Below are positions 22,345-36,102 of a DNA stretch of 64,000 bases, one piece after another. This DNA is from Myrica gale. Taxonomy: Eukaryota > Streptophyta > Magnoliopsida > Fagales > Myricaceae. Below the pieces are notes generated by a model that did no database searches, was not told the DNA's origin, and saw only the letters and a list, made by a program, of their open reading frames with translations. The DNA is taken from assembly GCA_963930655.1 (NCBI GenBank), contig OZ005610.1:5151001-5215000 (forward strand), read 5' to 3'. A program made the position numbers and the translations under genes. Position 1 is the stretch's first letter. Each line of letters opens with the position of its first letter.

Positions 22345-25300
22345 ACCGGACCTGAGACTAAAGAGTCACTTTCAGAAGCATATTTATAATATGTATTCAA
22401 CAATAATATATATTGTTGGGTACCCCATATTTAAAGTTTAGAAGCATGGTGAAGTTTGGCTGCTAAAATTTGAGAGATTATTTTAAAATTATTTTATTGA
22501 GTCAAATATTTGGCCGCCAAATTAGCTGATGTACTTATGATACTGTCGAACTCCAACGGCTAATTATCAATAAAGGTTTGGTTTAACTAAAATGTCACCT
22601 TCAGCAAACCAGTAGCTTGGCGTACGTATATATTGGTTGATATATAGCAGATGCCAACTCCTGTTTGAAGTGGTTCTGGGATTGATTCTGGTACTAATAT
22701 TGGATACTCAAACGTTCTCAATTTCTGATCCAAGAGCAATAACTTCATTTCTTTCTTTTTGATTGAATAAGGCCAATAATTTTGAAAGAGAGAGAGAAAA
22801 CTACTTAATCGTAATATTAGGGGAATAAAATGAATGGGTAAAGAGAAAATTTGTGTAGCTCTTTAAGCAATAGAAATGCACCAGGAATACTGAATGAATC
22901 CACAAAACAACTTTTTCCCTTTATTTAATCATTTCTTTCTAACCTGATAAGGGGATCTATGACCGTCCAAATTCTGGTCACCGCCATCAATTGGACCCCA
23001 TAAAGTTATTACTCTAATAAAATGTGAATCTGTGGGAGTGCACTGCCTGCGAATATAGAGAGGGACGTAGGACCCATAAGAGCAAGACCCACTCCAAAGC
23101 AAGGGGAAAGAGAGAGCGTGGCAGAGAGAAACAGTCAGGAGGGGTCTGAACATCCTATAAAGCATTAATTGCTTTTTGCTGAGCTTTGCAAAATCATAGC
23201 CATGAAGTGTTGCCTATCTTTTCGTAGGGAAGTGGGGGGCTTTAGGCTCACTGCATTTCCAATAGAACAGTAATCTAAGATATCAAGGTACTGCGAAAGT
23301 GGGGGCTTAGCCAGTTAGGCTTACGCCATTTGCAAATATAACAGTACTTATCCTGTGTTCTACTCGGCCACCAAATTGAATGGAAATTTGTATAACTGCA
23401 TCAATTTGGTCACGGAATCATGTCTCACTGCCCCATAATTCTCTCCAGCTACAAAATAATACCTGGCCATTAAGTAGTTTTGGAGAAAGTTATTTCTTCA
23501 TCATTGTCAATGATGCCCCCTCCCCCTCCCCTTTTTCTTACTTATTTGTCCTGTACCTCTCTGGATTACAAGGATTGAGTTCTTCTAAAGTTCTAAGCTA
23601 AAATTTTAGCTCAAATAAATCCTTAAGTTTACCTTATTTCGTTATTCGTGAAGAATCACTAGGAACAGACTATGCAGTATAATTCTGTGTCCAGGTTGAT
23701 GGGAAACGAGGACCCAGCAATATATTGCTTCTTGACAATGCATGAGATTCGGAAGAAAGTGATGAAGAATTCACATGCCTCAGTTAGAAGAGGGAGAATG
23801 GGGTTCGCTTTTGCGGATGGATGAAAGGAAAAGGAACAAACTTTCATAAATTGAGTGGCAACGAAGCAAAGCACCTTTGAGAATGGTCCTTTTACGCGTT
23901 TAACCTGCAGTCGGATAAGCATGTGGTCCGCTCTATGATTTTTTCCAATTTAGAAACATCACCCATGCATTCAAGTTCTGGACATCAGTATCCAAGACTC
24001 GATAATTGCACAGACAACCACCAATCAGATAAATTGTAAATCAAAGGGGCACGCAGAATTATGGAGGAAAAAAGAAAGAAAGATTAAAAAAAAACTATAT
24101 GGCCCGCTGATACGAATGTCATGGGAAGTTTTTATAACAGGGCTAACTGTAATCGCCTGCATTGCCTGTCTAGGCCCTCACCGTACTAACTTCTCTGTTT
24201 TTTTTTACCATCGATCCTTCACAACACCAAATGGTGCTTTCCCAGTTTTATCAGTTTCTGTTTGTTCCCTGTACTTTTTTCCTGTAGGGGAAAATTTTTC
24301 ACCCCAAAACAAAAACAAAAAAAAATCTTCAGATTTTGAGAAAAAATCATGGCTTCCATGCAATTGGAGCATAGAGTGTGATAAAAGTTAATGGAGAGTT
24401 GTTATGCAATCTGGAAAGAGAAGAAATGCACTATCGTGGATAAACAGGGGAAAGTGGGTTCGTAGCTTTAACTCCTCTCACCTTTTTCAAGTTTGTAGCT
24501 AGCTGGTGCAGGTTGGGTTGGGGGGCATTTGTGCTTTGTAGGCCCTTCAACGGGATAAGGCAGGGCATTTCACAAGCTAAAAACGAGTCCAGTGCAGAAC
24601 AGATGCCTCAGTAAACGAAAAGTTTTGGTATGGATGATCCTTGGGATTGATATGGAATTAGGAACGTAGGGGTTTTGGGGTTTGTTGGGTTTTGACACCC
24701 AACGCGTAGAAATGCATGCAATTAGTTTTGTGACTTGGGATTAACTTAATGGAGTCGCTAGAACTCAAAGCTGGGAGGATGATTGTCCCTTTCAGTTTTA
24801 GAAGATTCAAATGTTGGTTAGCGTTTGGTTATCGGTGACGCTAGCGACTTTGCTTGGCTACTTCTTTGGGGGTCCTTGATTTAGGGGGTGTCAACTGACA
24901 TCATTCTTCATCTTCTTCCCGACGTAGATTTCGAAAGCGATAATTGTTTCTATGTGCCGTTAAACGACAACGACGAGTTTCTTGAGATATAATAATCACA
25001 GCACATCTTACGCAAAACAACAGATACGTTAGCCGTGCAAGTAATTATATACCTATTCACATCGTTGGTTTAACTTTAATGTGACTTCTCATTTACTTCA
25101 TTTACAGATAGTTTTGTTCTTTTTTTTTTAATAATTGAAGTCACAGTGTCTAGTTCAATCTATGGTTAGGTTGATATGGATGAACCTAATGGATATTGCT
25201 AAGACATATAAGGCATGTTTGAGCCCCAATTAATTGGATTCAAAATTTTAGGTTTATTACTAAAAAATTCACCACATAATTTTTTATTATTATAATATTT

Positions 25301-26300
25301 ATTAAAAATCTTCTTTCTCTTCTCTTTTTCACCGACTCCAATAACATATATTTACTTTATAATATTTTTCAAACTCCAATACCCAAAATTTTCTCCCTCA
25401 AACATACCCATAATCTCCCGTTGATTGGACAAAATACTTAACCAATCAAAAACCTTAACTTCCCAAGTTTGCAAATGGATTAAATAGTATCGTGTCTGTT
25501 CTACTTAAGAATGTCTGGAATTTGTATATATATCGAAAATTGAATACGTGTACTGTCTGATTGAGTGATTTATGTTGCTGGATGCCCAAATGGACTACGA
25601 TCACCTTAAACGGCCAATCTTTCTTCATGACCCGAAGCCTCAAAAGGGCCGCTCCCACAAATTTGTGATTTTGGTCCGGTTCGGACTTTAAAAGCAAGAA
25701 CCAAAACGGCAGTTTTTTTAGCTCTTTTTCCCCCTTAAGACTCACCTCAAGGAAAGTCCAATTTAAATTTCTGTGTCGTTTGCGTAACGTCTCTCCGTAA
25801 ATTCACACTCAAAACATCTATACCTCCACTGCTCTCGTCAACTATCTTTTGCTACGGACTTGCTCGTGTGGCGTGCAAGCAAAAGCCCCGTAAACTCGCT
25901 TCCACGTGTTAACCACTCACTGTAAGTCCACGAAAAGCATTACACTCTTGTCTAATATTTACTAAAATACCCTTACCTACACACGTCGCCATTGGAGCAC
26001 GCGAGTTCGAGAATCCTAATAAAGCGCGCGAGTAAGGAATTGCACGTTTGTTATTTCGATGGATAATTGAAATTTCCGTCCCAAGCACCAAGCCTTAGTA
26101 CGACAGTTATGCTCGCAAATCTCGCCTAAGACGCTTCCCACTCTCTCTCTCTTTCTCTCCCCCGTGGCCGGCGAATCGTAACGGTCATATCTCCGGCCAA
26201 TTTCTCTCACTTACTATAGTTTCTCGAATAATATACTCTAAGGACCTCATCGGCATTTCCCGCTCACTCTTACAGTTAGCTCTCTGCAGGTTTTCCTTGC

Positions 26301-26330
26301 TCTCTCTCTCTCTCTCTTTCTCTCTCTGTC
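26301..26330. repeat. CT-rich microsatellite in the QWRF gene 5' leader
   Basis: A nearly pure (TC)n run 107 bp upstream of the start codon. Pyrimidine-rich tracts are common in plant 5' leaders and core promoters; any effect on expression is inference. Confidence 0.8.
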
Positions 26331-26436
26331 TCCTCGGAATCGAGTTCGCAGGCGTTGGTACCTAGTGAATGAGCGTTTAGGGCTTACGCGGAAACTTGCA
26401 AGCAATGAGTTTCGAATTGGTTCTGGGAAATACAAA

Positions 26437-29400
26437 ATGGTAGCTGCTGTATCGACTACGTTGAACCCCAAAACCACGGCCCGAGGTGGGCCTCGCCAAA
26501 ACCCTACAAGGGCCCCTCTCTTACCCTCCGACCCCGACAATGCCATCGCTGCTCACCGCCGCCCTAAAGCTCGAGAAGTCACTTCTCGTTACATGTCCTC
26601 CTCCTCTTCCGCTTCTACTTTTTCTTCAACTTCGAATTCTCGACGATGTCCATCGCCGTTGGTTTCGAGAACCTCTACGATGACGCCTGGGCCCTCGGTC
26701 TCGTCGGTGTCCAAACGGTCTCAGTCGGTAGAGCGTAGGCGGACGGCCACCCCTCGGCCTAATTCTTCCGATTTTAGCGCTGGGAGCGGCAATGGTGAAG
26801 TGTCAGCGTCTCAGAAGCTGTTGTTCACTTCGGCGAGGAGCTTGTCTGTGTCGTTTCAGGGGGAGTCATTCTCACTACAAGTCAGCAAGGCGAAGCCGGC
26901 GCCATCTCCATCGCCAAACGTGAGGAAGGGTACGCCGGAAAGGAGAAAGGCGACGACGCCGGCTAAAGCTGCCGATCACACGGAGAATTCTAAGCCGCTG
27001 ATGGATCATCAGCGATGGCCCGCCAGGTTGAGGCCAGTGGATTGTAGGAGTAGGAGCTTTGATTTCACTGAGGAAAGGAATAAGGTCAGTGGATCCGGCG
27101 GTGTGATGAGGGCATTGCAAAATTCCATAGCGGATGTTAGGTCTTCTTCGCTTAGTGGGAGATTGATTTCGGAATTGGAGAAGGCGGTTGAGCTTGCTGT
27201 TGAGGGGAATTCAGGTTTTGGGTCCGAGGAGGCACGCTCGTCTGATTCAGTTCCTGCCTCTGATACTGAAAGCATGTCTTCTGGTAGAACTTCTGGAGCG
27301 CAGAACTGCGGTGGTGCTGATAGTGGAGGACAAGGGCAGCATGGACCTCGTGCGATAATGGTCCTGGCGAGGTCCTGGCAGGAGGCTAATACCAGGTTGC
27401 GACGCCAACCAGAGCCATGCTCGCCATCAGCTAAGAATGTTGGGACGAAACCTATGGTCCCTTCAAAGCTTATACCGTCGAAAAAACTAGCAATTGACAT
27501 CCCAGTATCGTCCCCTCGAGGAGCTGTGAATAGCAGGGGACACTTGTCTCCTATTCGAGGGGCAGTTCGGCCTGCATCACCGAGTAAGCTTGGGACATCA
27601 GTGACATCCTCGCCGTTGAGGGGACCGAGCCCGTCTCGAATGAGGACTTCAGTGGCTGGTACACCGAGTTGTTATTTGAGCACCACGCCGTCAATTTTAA
27701 GCTTTGCTGCTGATGTCAGAAGAGGGAAGATTGGGGACAACCGTATTGTTGATGCACATCTGTTAAGGCTCTTGCATAACCGGTTCTTGCAATGGAGTTT
27801 TGTGAATGCTAGAGCAGGTGCTGCTCTCTGCGCTCAGCGGTTAAATGCAGAGGTATAGGTCCTGGACTTAATCTTGACTTGGTGTTATTGTAGTAACCTC
27901 TATTTTCTCCGTTCCTACTTTGTTGGTGCAATGGCTTATTTGTTGTGAGGATTCGCTTTTGTGAAATGTGTAATTCATGTAGTGGTCAATATCAGTTGAT
28001 GCATGGTAGGAGTTTTCCATTCCTGTCTTTATTTTTTTTTCATAAACATTTATTTTGCTTTTCAATACACTGTCCTCAGAATTCTTTGGGTTGCAAAATT
28101 TGTTTATTTAAGTTGGAGTTCACTAATGACCTACTTAAATTGCATATGTATAGTGGTATGGATGTCATGTTCTGGTACCCACAGAAAGTATGCAGTTCCA
28201 TTTTATGTTTCCTACCATGTTATGCTAAGGGCTGATGGATTGAATATGGCATAGGTGAGAAAAATAGAGTAGTTTGCCTATTGTGCTTATTGAAGCTGGA
28301 TGGATCAGATAATGGTGCGAATTTTTTCCAAATTTGGCCACCTTACAAACTTTTCTTCCTTCTTATGTCTAAATATTTCCCTTAAGGAGGTTAAGTGCTT
28401 ACTTTATGAACGGAGTCCATTTTGTTTTGCCTAAAAAGATTGTGACTTCACAATGAATAAAGTGAGTTGAGGGGGAAAAAGAATGTATTCTCATGCAATA
28501 TTTTGTGTGTGACTGAGAGCTATGAGCATGGTGGAGTGGGAAATTCACTTGATGCAGGAAGGTCAAAGGTCCAACAGTTGAATGTCTAGAAAGGAGAAGA
28601 TGGTTTATAACTTCTTCCAGGGAATAGACTCTGAATGCAACTTGGTTGTGGAAAATGAAAATCACAGTCACAGAGAAGCTTTTCTTCGTTAATGCAATCA
28701 TCTCTAGCAATCAAAGAACGCACATGCTGCTATATTTTCTACAGGCAGTATCAGGGTTGAAGATGAAGTTAAGAAAGATTGAGGGTTACTTAATGGGCCT
28801 TGGAGAGGTGCATGATATCATTTTTTTTTTTGCATTTGAAGCCATTACTTTGTCATCTCTCAGGTTTAATATATGCTTGCATTGAGGGGTTTTTTTATTT
28901 TCACTTTCTTTCATCATGTTTCATGCTGTCTTGGGGTGTTATTTTCGTCATGGCCCCCATAACGGGGCGTGGGGGTGGGGATACCCTTCCCTTTGCATGT
29001 CTCAGGTTGGTTTTGCAGTTTCATCTGAGGGTGAAGAGAGGAGACAAACGATGGGTTGACTCAGTAATCCCAGAACTTTGTTAAGATTAACTGAATGAGC
29101 TGAGGTAAGAAGCAGTTTGCAACTATTTGAATCATTAGTGAGGAACCATTATAAATGATATCAGTGAAGCATCCGTAATAGTAGTTCCTGCAAATTCATG
29201 CTCTACTGGGTAGATAGAACTACTCAATTTACATCATCTGCTTACCAGCAATATGGAAAGCTTTATATCCAATTAATCTTCTTGTGATGACTACCAACTC
29301 TTTTGGGTACAAATTAGGTCTCTAAGAACGCCTGCTATTCATTCTTTTTTCCCAGAATGGATGCATACTGCACAGTGAACTGTTGGTCTACTGGGTCTGG

Positions 29401-32400
29401 GGATTTCTCCTAACTTTGTCTTCTGTATTATGTGTTCCTCTTATTTGGATGATGCTCAAAGTTCAAGCCCATGGTGAAGGAGGCCTCCACCTCTATATGA
29501 TAATTGTTTCCTACAGTAGTGGCTTTTATTGTGTGTGTCCTTTCTTGACAACCTCTTTCAAAATCGATAAGTTATAATTTTTGTTTGTAAGCCGTATTAG
29601 ATAGTAGTATGACTAATTCATAAAATTACAATTACTATTTAAACGAATGTTGGTGGTTACTCGCTACTCAATAAGCCACAAAGTTTTGCTAGTTCAATGC
29701 ATGATGAGATGAATAAGCTTGACATATTGTCTCATTATTTGACATTCGACACAATATGTGCATAGATTGGTTCAAAACCTCACTGTAATATCTATATCAT
29801 TGCCACCTTTGGGAAAAATTCCCATCTCTACCCTTGGTTCAAGCCATAGAAAGATTTCTAAATATGGCAGGGTTGTCTTGGCTAGTACATATCCGCCTGT
29901 TAATGTTCTCAGCACTTTTTTCATGAATGTATGTGTGAGCATGCACAGTGCTTTTTTCGTTTTGTTTTTTTGCCCTCTAATTTTTCTTTCTTGTTCTTGC
30001 TTTGATAATTTATTTTTTCTTCTTTTTTATGTGTTTCAGATGTTTTACTTTTAGCTATCCAGTTATCTTCAGTTTAACACATCAAGTGATTGACAGCATT
30101 TTATTTGTATGAATGTGTATCTTCATATCAGAAAAGCCTTTATAATGCTTGGATGACTACCTCAAAACTACGGGAATCTGTTAGAGCGAAGAGAACTGAG
30201 TTGCAACTGCTGAAGCAAAACTTGAAGCTAACTTCCATCCTAAAGGGGCAAGTAAGATTTGTGGCTACATTTTTATGTATAGTGGACCATTAAACTTGCT
30301 TAAAGGTCACTGTTTGAGAGAATTGTCCTTGTCCTTTAAGTGATGAACTCTACTTGAGTTTATCTATGTTTTGCATTACTATTTATGAATAATTTGGTCA
30401 TTAGATATGCAGCTGGTCTTGAAACGTTTTTTAATGCTAGTGTTGCACTTCATTTTACTCCATTGGTATTACCTAAAATCTCTCACGCCCCCCCCCCTCT
30501 CCTTTCCGCTCACTTTCCATAACTTTCTGGAAAGTATCCCATGAGGAACTGGGTTCTGGGTTCTCATGTTTGAATATTTGCTGGCTGACCTAGGTAAGTG
30601 GGTTCTGTCATCATAGTCTGTATGGGTCAAATGGCTTGAATTCCATTCTGTAAATCGTGTGTGCTGAAAAGTTGTAATATTGGCAAATTCTTTTAGACCT
30701 TTTCTCTTCTTGATTTCAAAATATTTGAGTTGCATGCATGCTTGTGCATAACAATATTCCTGGTTTCTGTCTGAATATTGCATTTCGTGCTAATTATGCT
30801 CGATGAGTGCAGATGACACATTTGGAAGAGTGGGCTCTTATGGACCGGGATTACTCCAATTCTTTGTCAGGGGCTATTGAAGCATTGAAGGCCAGTACTC
30901 TTCGCCTTCCAGTTGTCAGTGGGGCGAAGGTAAGCACTATCATCTCCGCTGCCCAAAAACAGGCATGTTTGTGGCCTAGTAAAAACTTGTTTTTGTGCTT
31001 TCGTTGCTACAGGCTGATGTCCAAAATGTGAAGGATGCTATTTGCTCAGCTCTTGATGTAATGCAATCTATGGGATCCTCAATCCGCTTTTTGGTTTCAA
31101 AGGTGAATATCTTTCCAAATCCCCGGAGTTGTTCTATGGTGCTTGCATCAAACTTCTTTTAAAGGGGAAAAATATTGTCTCTACACAAATTGACAAACTG
31201 TATTAATTTCAGATGGAGCATAAGCTGTGTATAGGAAGTTATAAAAATGATCTGTTGATTTCCATATTAGTGACATTACTTAGATCTCCATGGCCTTGGT
31301 TGTTATTGATTCGTCCTCTTTTGGTTAGACTTGGATTTATATATCAGCAGATGTCGAGTCTATTTCTTCCCCTAGTGGGTGCTATAACCCTTTAGGTCGT
31401 CGAGAGACTTGACTTCCAATCTTCTGTCTTTATTGTGCACGACTACTCAACTTTTCTGCCTTCTCAGCCTTTTTGTCTTGTAATTGATGTAACCTCCATC
31501 ATGTTCCCTCCCGCAAAGGAGGTTTAATTTCATTCTGTAGTAACATTTGACAACCTCGAGTTCGCCATCTTTCTCCCTCACATCCAGATTGGAGGCATTT
31601 TACCCAGCCACAAATGGGTCGCTTTTCTTTGCGGGCCACATTATTTGCTTACTGTTATGTTTTATGCTTGCCATGCTCACACATGCACAATGTATCGCTT
31701 CCCACCTATGCAAATTTTTCTTTTAAAAGAAGTTAAATGGCTTAGTATTCATTTTCTCTAGCAATATCTCTTTTGTTTTCCTGCGAACATGGGTCTCTGG
31801 TAGTTTGTACAATGGACATGCAGCAAACCGTCTGTGAGAGAGAACTCTAAAACCAATGAGTGTTAAATTGTAAGAAGCTTATTTCTTCTCTTTGGTTTGT
31901 TAGAAGTAAAGAGGAATCCAATTCAGCTCAATCCGTGTGTATTTGGAATCTAATAGGTGATCAAAGAAATTATTTTTTTGCTTTCTTTCTTTTCCCTTTT
32001 TGGGGATGGCTATCCTTGCAGTGTGATTTTTAACATTTGAAATACATAATTGTGTATTGCATTTGATTAGTAGGTGACGAAGAACAATCACAAGTTCATT
32101 TCTCCTTCCATCCTGCATGATAAAGTGGCCACTCTTTTTGCTAAGGACCACATAGTAATCCTAGCACAATGGATTCTGAATCTTGCTTTTCGAAATCATT
32201 CTGTCCTGCCTTAGCTTGTTTGTCCATACATATCTAAAACAATTCTTTCTTAATAGGTTGCAGATGCAAACTCTTCAGTTGCTGAACTTGCAAATACAAG
32301 TGCAAAAGAGCGTGCTATGCTTCATCAGTGCAAGGAACTCCTGTCAACAATCACAGCCATGCAGGTAATTTATTTTGGTTGGTAGTTGCCAAATAATTAG

Positions 32401-32697
32401 GAAGTGGTGTGAATTTTTGCTAAAAAGATGGATATTCCCAATGCCTTCGAACCTGGCAGATGACTCTTCACACAGCAAATCCCATAGCTATTATAGCTGT
32501 GAGAGAGTGATAAAAAGTCGAAATGTTTGTCCATTGGCTGTTTCCATCCTACTGTTTGCCACTGCTGCTTCTTCTTCTTTTACAATTGAATAACAGATGA
32601 AGATCACAATTATGGCCAGGTGACAGAGTCTAGCGTGAGAACACATATCATACAGCTAAAGCGTTTACCTCCTAACCCGACACAAACGAAAGTGTAG
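26437..32697 (+). CDS. QWRF-domain (DUF566) microtubule-associated protein, 642 aa, six exons; motif reads QWSF
   Basis: Exons: 26437-27852, 30132-30251, 30813-30929, 31013-31102, 32257-32364 and 32620-32697, all phase 0 with GT/AG borders. The start is the first ATG (MVAAVSTTLN); the open frame extends upstream only from a GTG. Residues 1 to about 420 are Ser/Pro/Arg-rich and basic, as in QWRF/AUG8 proteins that bind microtubules. The conserved C-terminal domain starts near 425: GKIGDNRIVDAHLLRLLHNR, then LQWSFVNARA (451-460), KSLYNAWMTTSKLR, LEEWALMDRDYSNSL and RTHIIQLKRLPP. Known relatives (EDE1, QWRF1/2, AUGMIN8) act in microtubule arrays, endosperm mitosis or organ growth. The eponymous motif QWRF is QWSF here because codon 454 (27796-27798) is AGT; the other residues around it are normal. 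Length fits QWRF2-like proteins. Confidence 0.93.
27853..30131 (+). other. Intron 1 of the QWRF gene (2.28 kb)
   Basis: This large phase-0 intron has a GTATAG donor and TCAG acceptor. I see no exon-like or mobile element with clear ends inside; open frames are short and unsupported. Confidence 0.7.
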
Positions 32698-34016
32698 AGC
32701 TCATATCATTTGACTGCCTACGTCCATAGCTAACATCAACTTTACTCCCTTTTCCGTGGATCCTTGGAACCAGAGGAGATAAAGATAGTCATGTTTTTGG
32801 TTGTGGTATCACAAGAGTGCTGATTTTGGCTTTCATTGGGATACACGAGATTTAGATGTATGATGTATCTCATGAGTAGATGACATACAGTTCTCACGTT
32901 CTTAGATTGTATACATACATGTATTCTCGTATAGGCTGAGCAATGTATATGTAAGTATGTAAGTATGTGTATTGACCTGCCGGTGGCCTTCAATTCAATG
33001 GTTCTTGATTTTAGTTCTCTTTCAGCAATGTAGCAATGTATACGGTTGTGTTACTCTAATGTTCTGTGTACAATTAGTTACAAACCTGCATTTACTTTTT
33101 CGCATGTGTTGTAAGTTTTAGGAATGCAACTCCCCAGAGGAATAATTGAGAGACAACCTCTTAAATCAGAGCATTTATGTGGCCCATGAAAATTGTCCTA
33201 GGCAAATCTTTCGTCCATGAGAACAATCTGCAACACCCTCGAGGGGAAAATTTTGTAACCTCGTGTCTCGAAAGTAATTTCAAGTAGTAGTTTTAAAAAA
33301 GTGTTGGAAGGATGGACCGTATAGAAAAAGAAAAAAAAATGATAAGAACAGAAAATTTCTACCACATAATCAAATTACACGGTTAACAGAAGGAATTGCC
33401 ACGTGAATTTCTTTTTAATTCTGTATGACATATCTACGACTACCAGAGTCCTAGCCTAACAATTCACAACCCCCACTGAAATCAACGGTTGATGTTAAAA
33501 GAAATTGAATCTGAGACGTAGTCTTAGATGCACACTAATCATCGCTAGCTGGGTTATCACTACATAAATTTGATTGAGTAAATCATCATTCTTTTGTCTT
33601 AAACCGAACCACAGACCACTAATGCAATCTTAGCCAAGACGAGCAGCTTTATCTCATCTCAGTCCTCAGATAGTCAGATGCCTAAATGCTTCCAAGTGGA
33701 CTTGTACGGATCCTCAAGAATCCATGCAAATCAGACAACGCTACTAGCAAGACGACAACAGGACACGCCATAATTTTCGACGAACCCCAGTCCCCAAGAA
33801 CAAAAACCCAATACAAACTTTGTCATTATACTTAAAAAAGCAACCAAAATCTTTCCCGGGGACTTCGTCCCAAATCTCGCCGGAGAAAGCTCGGACACAT
33901 GAAACTTAAAAAGGTTTTCTTGTCATTTGTTTGTCTTATTTCTCTCTTACATTACTCCCTCACCTCTACACCGCATGGTTTCTACAGACACAAAACTCTT
34001 TCCTTCTCTCTATCTC
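32698..34016. other. Spacer between convergent QWRF and LBD genes
   Basis: The QWRF gene ends on the plus strand and the LBD gene ends on the minus strand, so both 3' UTRs lie here. No gene or sharp repeat is seen. Confidence 0.5.
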
Positions 34017-34757
34017 TCAGACAAATAAATTTAGAAGCTTCCGATCGTCGCTAGAACTTCCGAAGTTCGTCATCTCTGACTTCTCAGACTTCAGCGACGC
34101 CGTCACATCGATCGACCGCTCGACTCTCGGATAATGACTCCAGGGGGAAGCGGCGGGTCGTCTCATAGCGTTAGTGATGTCGTCAGCATACTTTGGTGGC
34201 AGTGCGAGAGTGAGAGGATCGGATGGCTGTGCTTCATGCATGTAAGGCGCCGACGGGAGATACAGATTCTGCAGCGTTGATTCGTCCGTTCTGAGTGCGT
34301 CCTGGAATATCCCGGCGCTTGTGACATCCGTCGTAGGGCTCAGAGTACCACCGGCGAGCACCGTCTCAACCGCCAACTGGCAGACATGCCACTTACCACG
34401 TGATAGAAGCCCCACCGCACCGTCCACCGGGTTTACCGTACGGCCACATGCCTCATACAACAAGGACTGGAACAGAGCTGGAGATTTAAGAGAACGCACA
34501 AAAAAATCAAATCCTTCGAAGTAAGAGAAAAAGGAGAACAGAGAAAGTGGAATTGTGAAGAGTGAAAACCGACGGGCCCTGTCGGATTCGGGGACGGCGG
34601 AGACGAAGGAAATGAGGTCGCTACGGCCAAAAAACTTGGCGAGAAAGAGGACCGCGTTGCCTTGGGCTGTGGGAGACTCAATCCACTGCAGACAGGATCT
34701 CAGAACACACGTCTCGCTGCAACCCTTTCGCAGCACCCGGCAACCGTTGCAGCTCAT
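34017..34757 (-). CDS. LOB-domain (class II, LBD40/41-like) transcription factor, 214 aa, two exons
   Basis: On the minus strand exon 1 is 34757-34574 and exon 2 is 34477-34017. The N-terminus [20 protein letters not shown] carries the LOB zinc motif C3-x2-C6-x6-C13-x3-C17, followed by [13 protein letters not shown] and [11 protein letters not shown]. After the intron, [20 protein letters not shown] and a GLL...W...C continuation match class II members. The splice joins ...SDRA to PLFQ, aligning without gaps to the LBD41 region. The 96-bp intron is a multiple of three and has no stop, so the unspliced frame stays open. Class II LBDs act in the nucleus in nitrogen, anthocyanin or hypoxia responses. 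The C-terminal 100 residues are variable, as usual. Confidence 0.92.
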   Translation of the reverse strand: MSCNGCRVLRKGCSETCVLRSCLQWIESPTAQGNAVLFLAKFFGRSDLISFVSAVPESDRARRFSLFTIPLSLFSFFSYFEGFDFFVRSLKSPALFQSLLYEACGRTVNPVDGAVGLLSRGKWHVCQLAVETVLAGGTLSPTTDVTSAGIFQDALRTDESTLQNLYLPSAPYMHEAQPSDPLTLALPPKYADDITNAMRRPAASPWSHYPRVERSIDVTASLKSEKSEMTNFGSSSDDRKLLNLFV

Positions 34758-36102
34758 TTTGTCCTCTCTCAGAGATTTTTTGTGAGGATCAAGCCAAGGT
34801 ACTGAGGAGTGAGAGTGAGAGTGAGGATGAGGATGTTACCCCCATTAGAAATTAAAATATGCAGAAGAAAGCAAGCAAATTCGTCATGGTTGGTCAAGAA
34901 TTAACTATGGTCGAGTTAAAATGCAGTTCGGAGGTGGACTTTTCTGTAGGGGTTGTATTGGTAAGGCAGTGTTCGAGGTCGAGGAGAATATCTTCCAAAC
35001 TCTGGGCAAGAGCGGCTCCGTGTTTCCGCAGCACTCTGTTCTTCGAGTGACGTCTACTGTCGGATATCACTTTTTTTTTTAAAGATCTCCGATGAACTCT
35101 CACCGTCGGATCTATTTATTTATTATACTACTTTGATAATCTTCGTACTTCGTTTAGGCACCAACCGAGGTCTAACGTCCACCGTCCATTAAAAGAATGG
35201 AAGTGACGCTTTTGGTGAAATGAAGTCCTACAGAAAACTTTGTGTCTTAGTATTAATCAGTAATTAAGCCTTATGAGCTTTAATACGTAAGCCTTATCAG
35301 CTTGTTGGAGTCTAGCAGCCCCTACCATATCTACATTCTCCACAAAAAAGAGACCCCATCTTACCTTATTGGATTATATTATTTCATAGGCTTCGCTTTA
35401 TTACCTAAAAGAAGACAAAAAGAAGGATTAATTTGTGGCTTTTTATTAGTAGCTTCGTTATTTAGATTGAATATGTTCCATGGGAGATGCTTGATTGTTA
35501 CGGCCTTTTATAAGAGTGGGGGGTACAAATGAAATTTTGTTATTTGGTTCAGCGATCATGGAAGGTTTTACACGATTGAGAGTTGTTGATAGACGCGGCG
35601 AAACGAAAGGATTGTAAACCCCGGCTCCGATTGTGTTTGCTTGTTGTACGAGTCCTTGTCGCTTTCCTAACTTTTTATTTTCTTATGAGCATGTCCTATG
35701 CTACTTTTTTTTTTTTAATTTCATTATTCTTCCTTTATAGCTTTTGTTAAAGAAAAGTCAGTGCAGGATGCCGTGGAACCGACTTCGAGAGGAGCCCGAC
35801 AGCCGACTGTTTCTCAAGAGGAGGCTGACGTGCACCGCACAATTTTCCCTATCTCCATCATTTATCGAACTTGGACCCATTCGATCGCCCATCAATATCT
35901 TCCTTTTTCAGACCATGTTAGTTTTGTTAAAAATTTTATAATCGGAATAATTTCTAAATTTTTAATAATATTATTATTTTTGTATGTATATAAATACAAC
36001 TAAATATTACTTTTTTACTAATATCAATACAACTCAACAACTCCTACTTTAATGCCTTTATGTGACGCGTGTCTTAGTTTAGGTGGGTGTGATATCCTCA
36101 TA

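Larger units (their letters stand above)
20303..26436. other. Gene-free region between the peptide gene and the QWRF gene
   Basis: It holds the foldback MITE and Mutator-like element listed separately, TA/TG microsatellites at about 20637-20662 and 21100-21117, and an AT-rich MITE-like block at about 25213-25409 with GGCATGTTTGAG / CTCAAACATACCC ends. From about 22350 to 25200 I see no supported gene or element; open frames there are short and unsupported. Confidence 0.5.

Noticed and set aside
26365-26436. N-terminal extension of the QWRF protein by 24 residues
   Set aside because: The upstream frame opens only with GTG; the first ATG at 26437 gives the family-like start.
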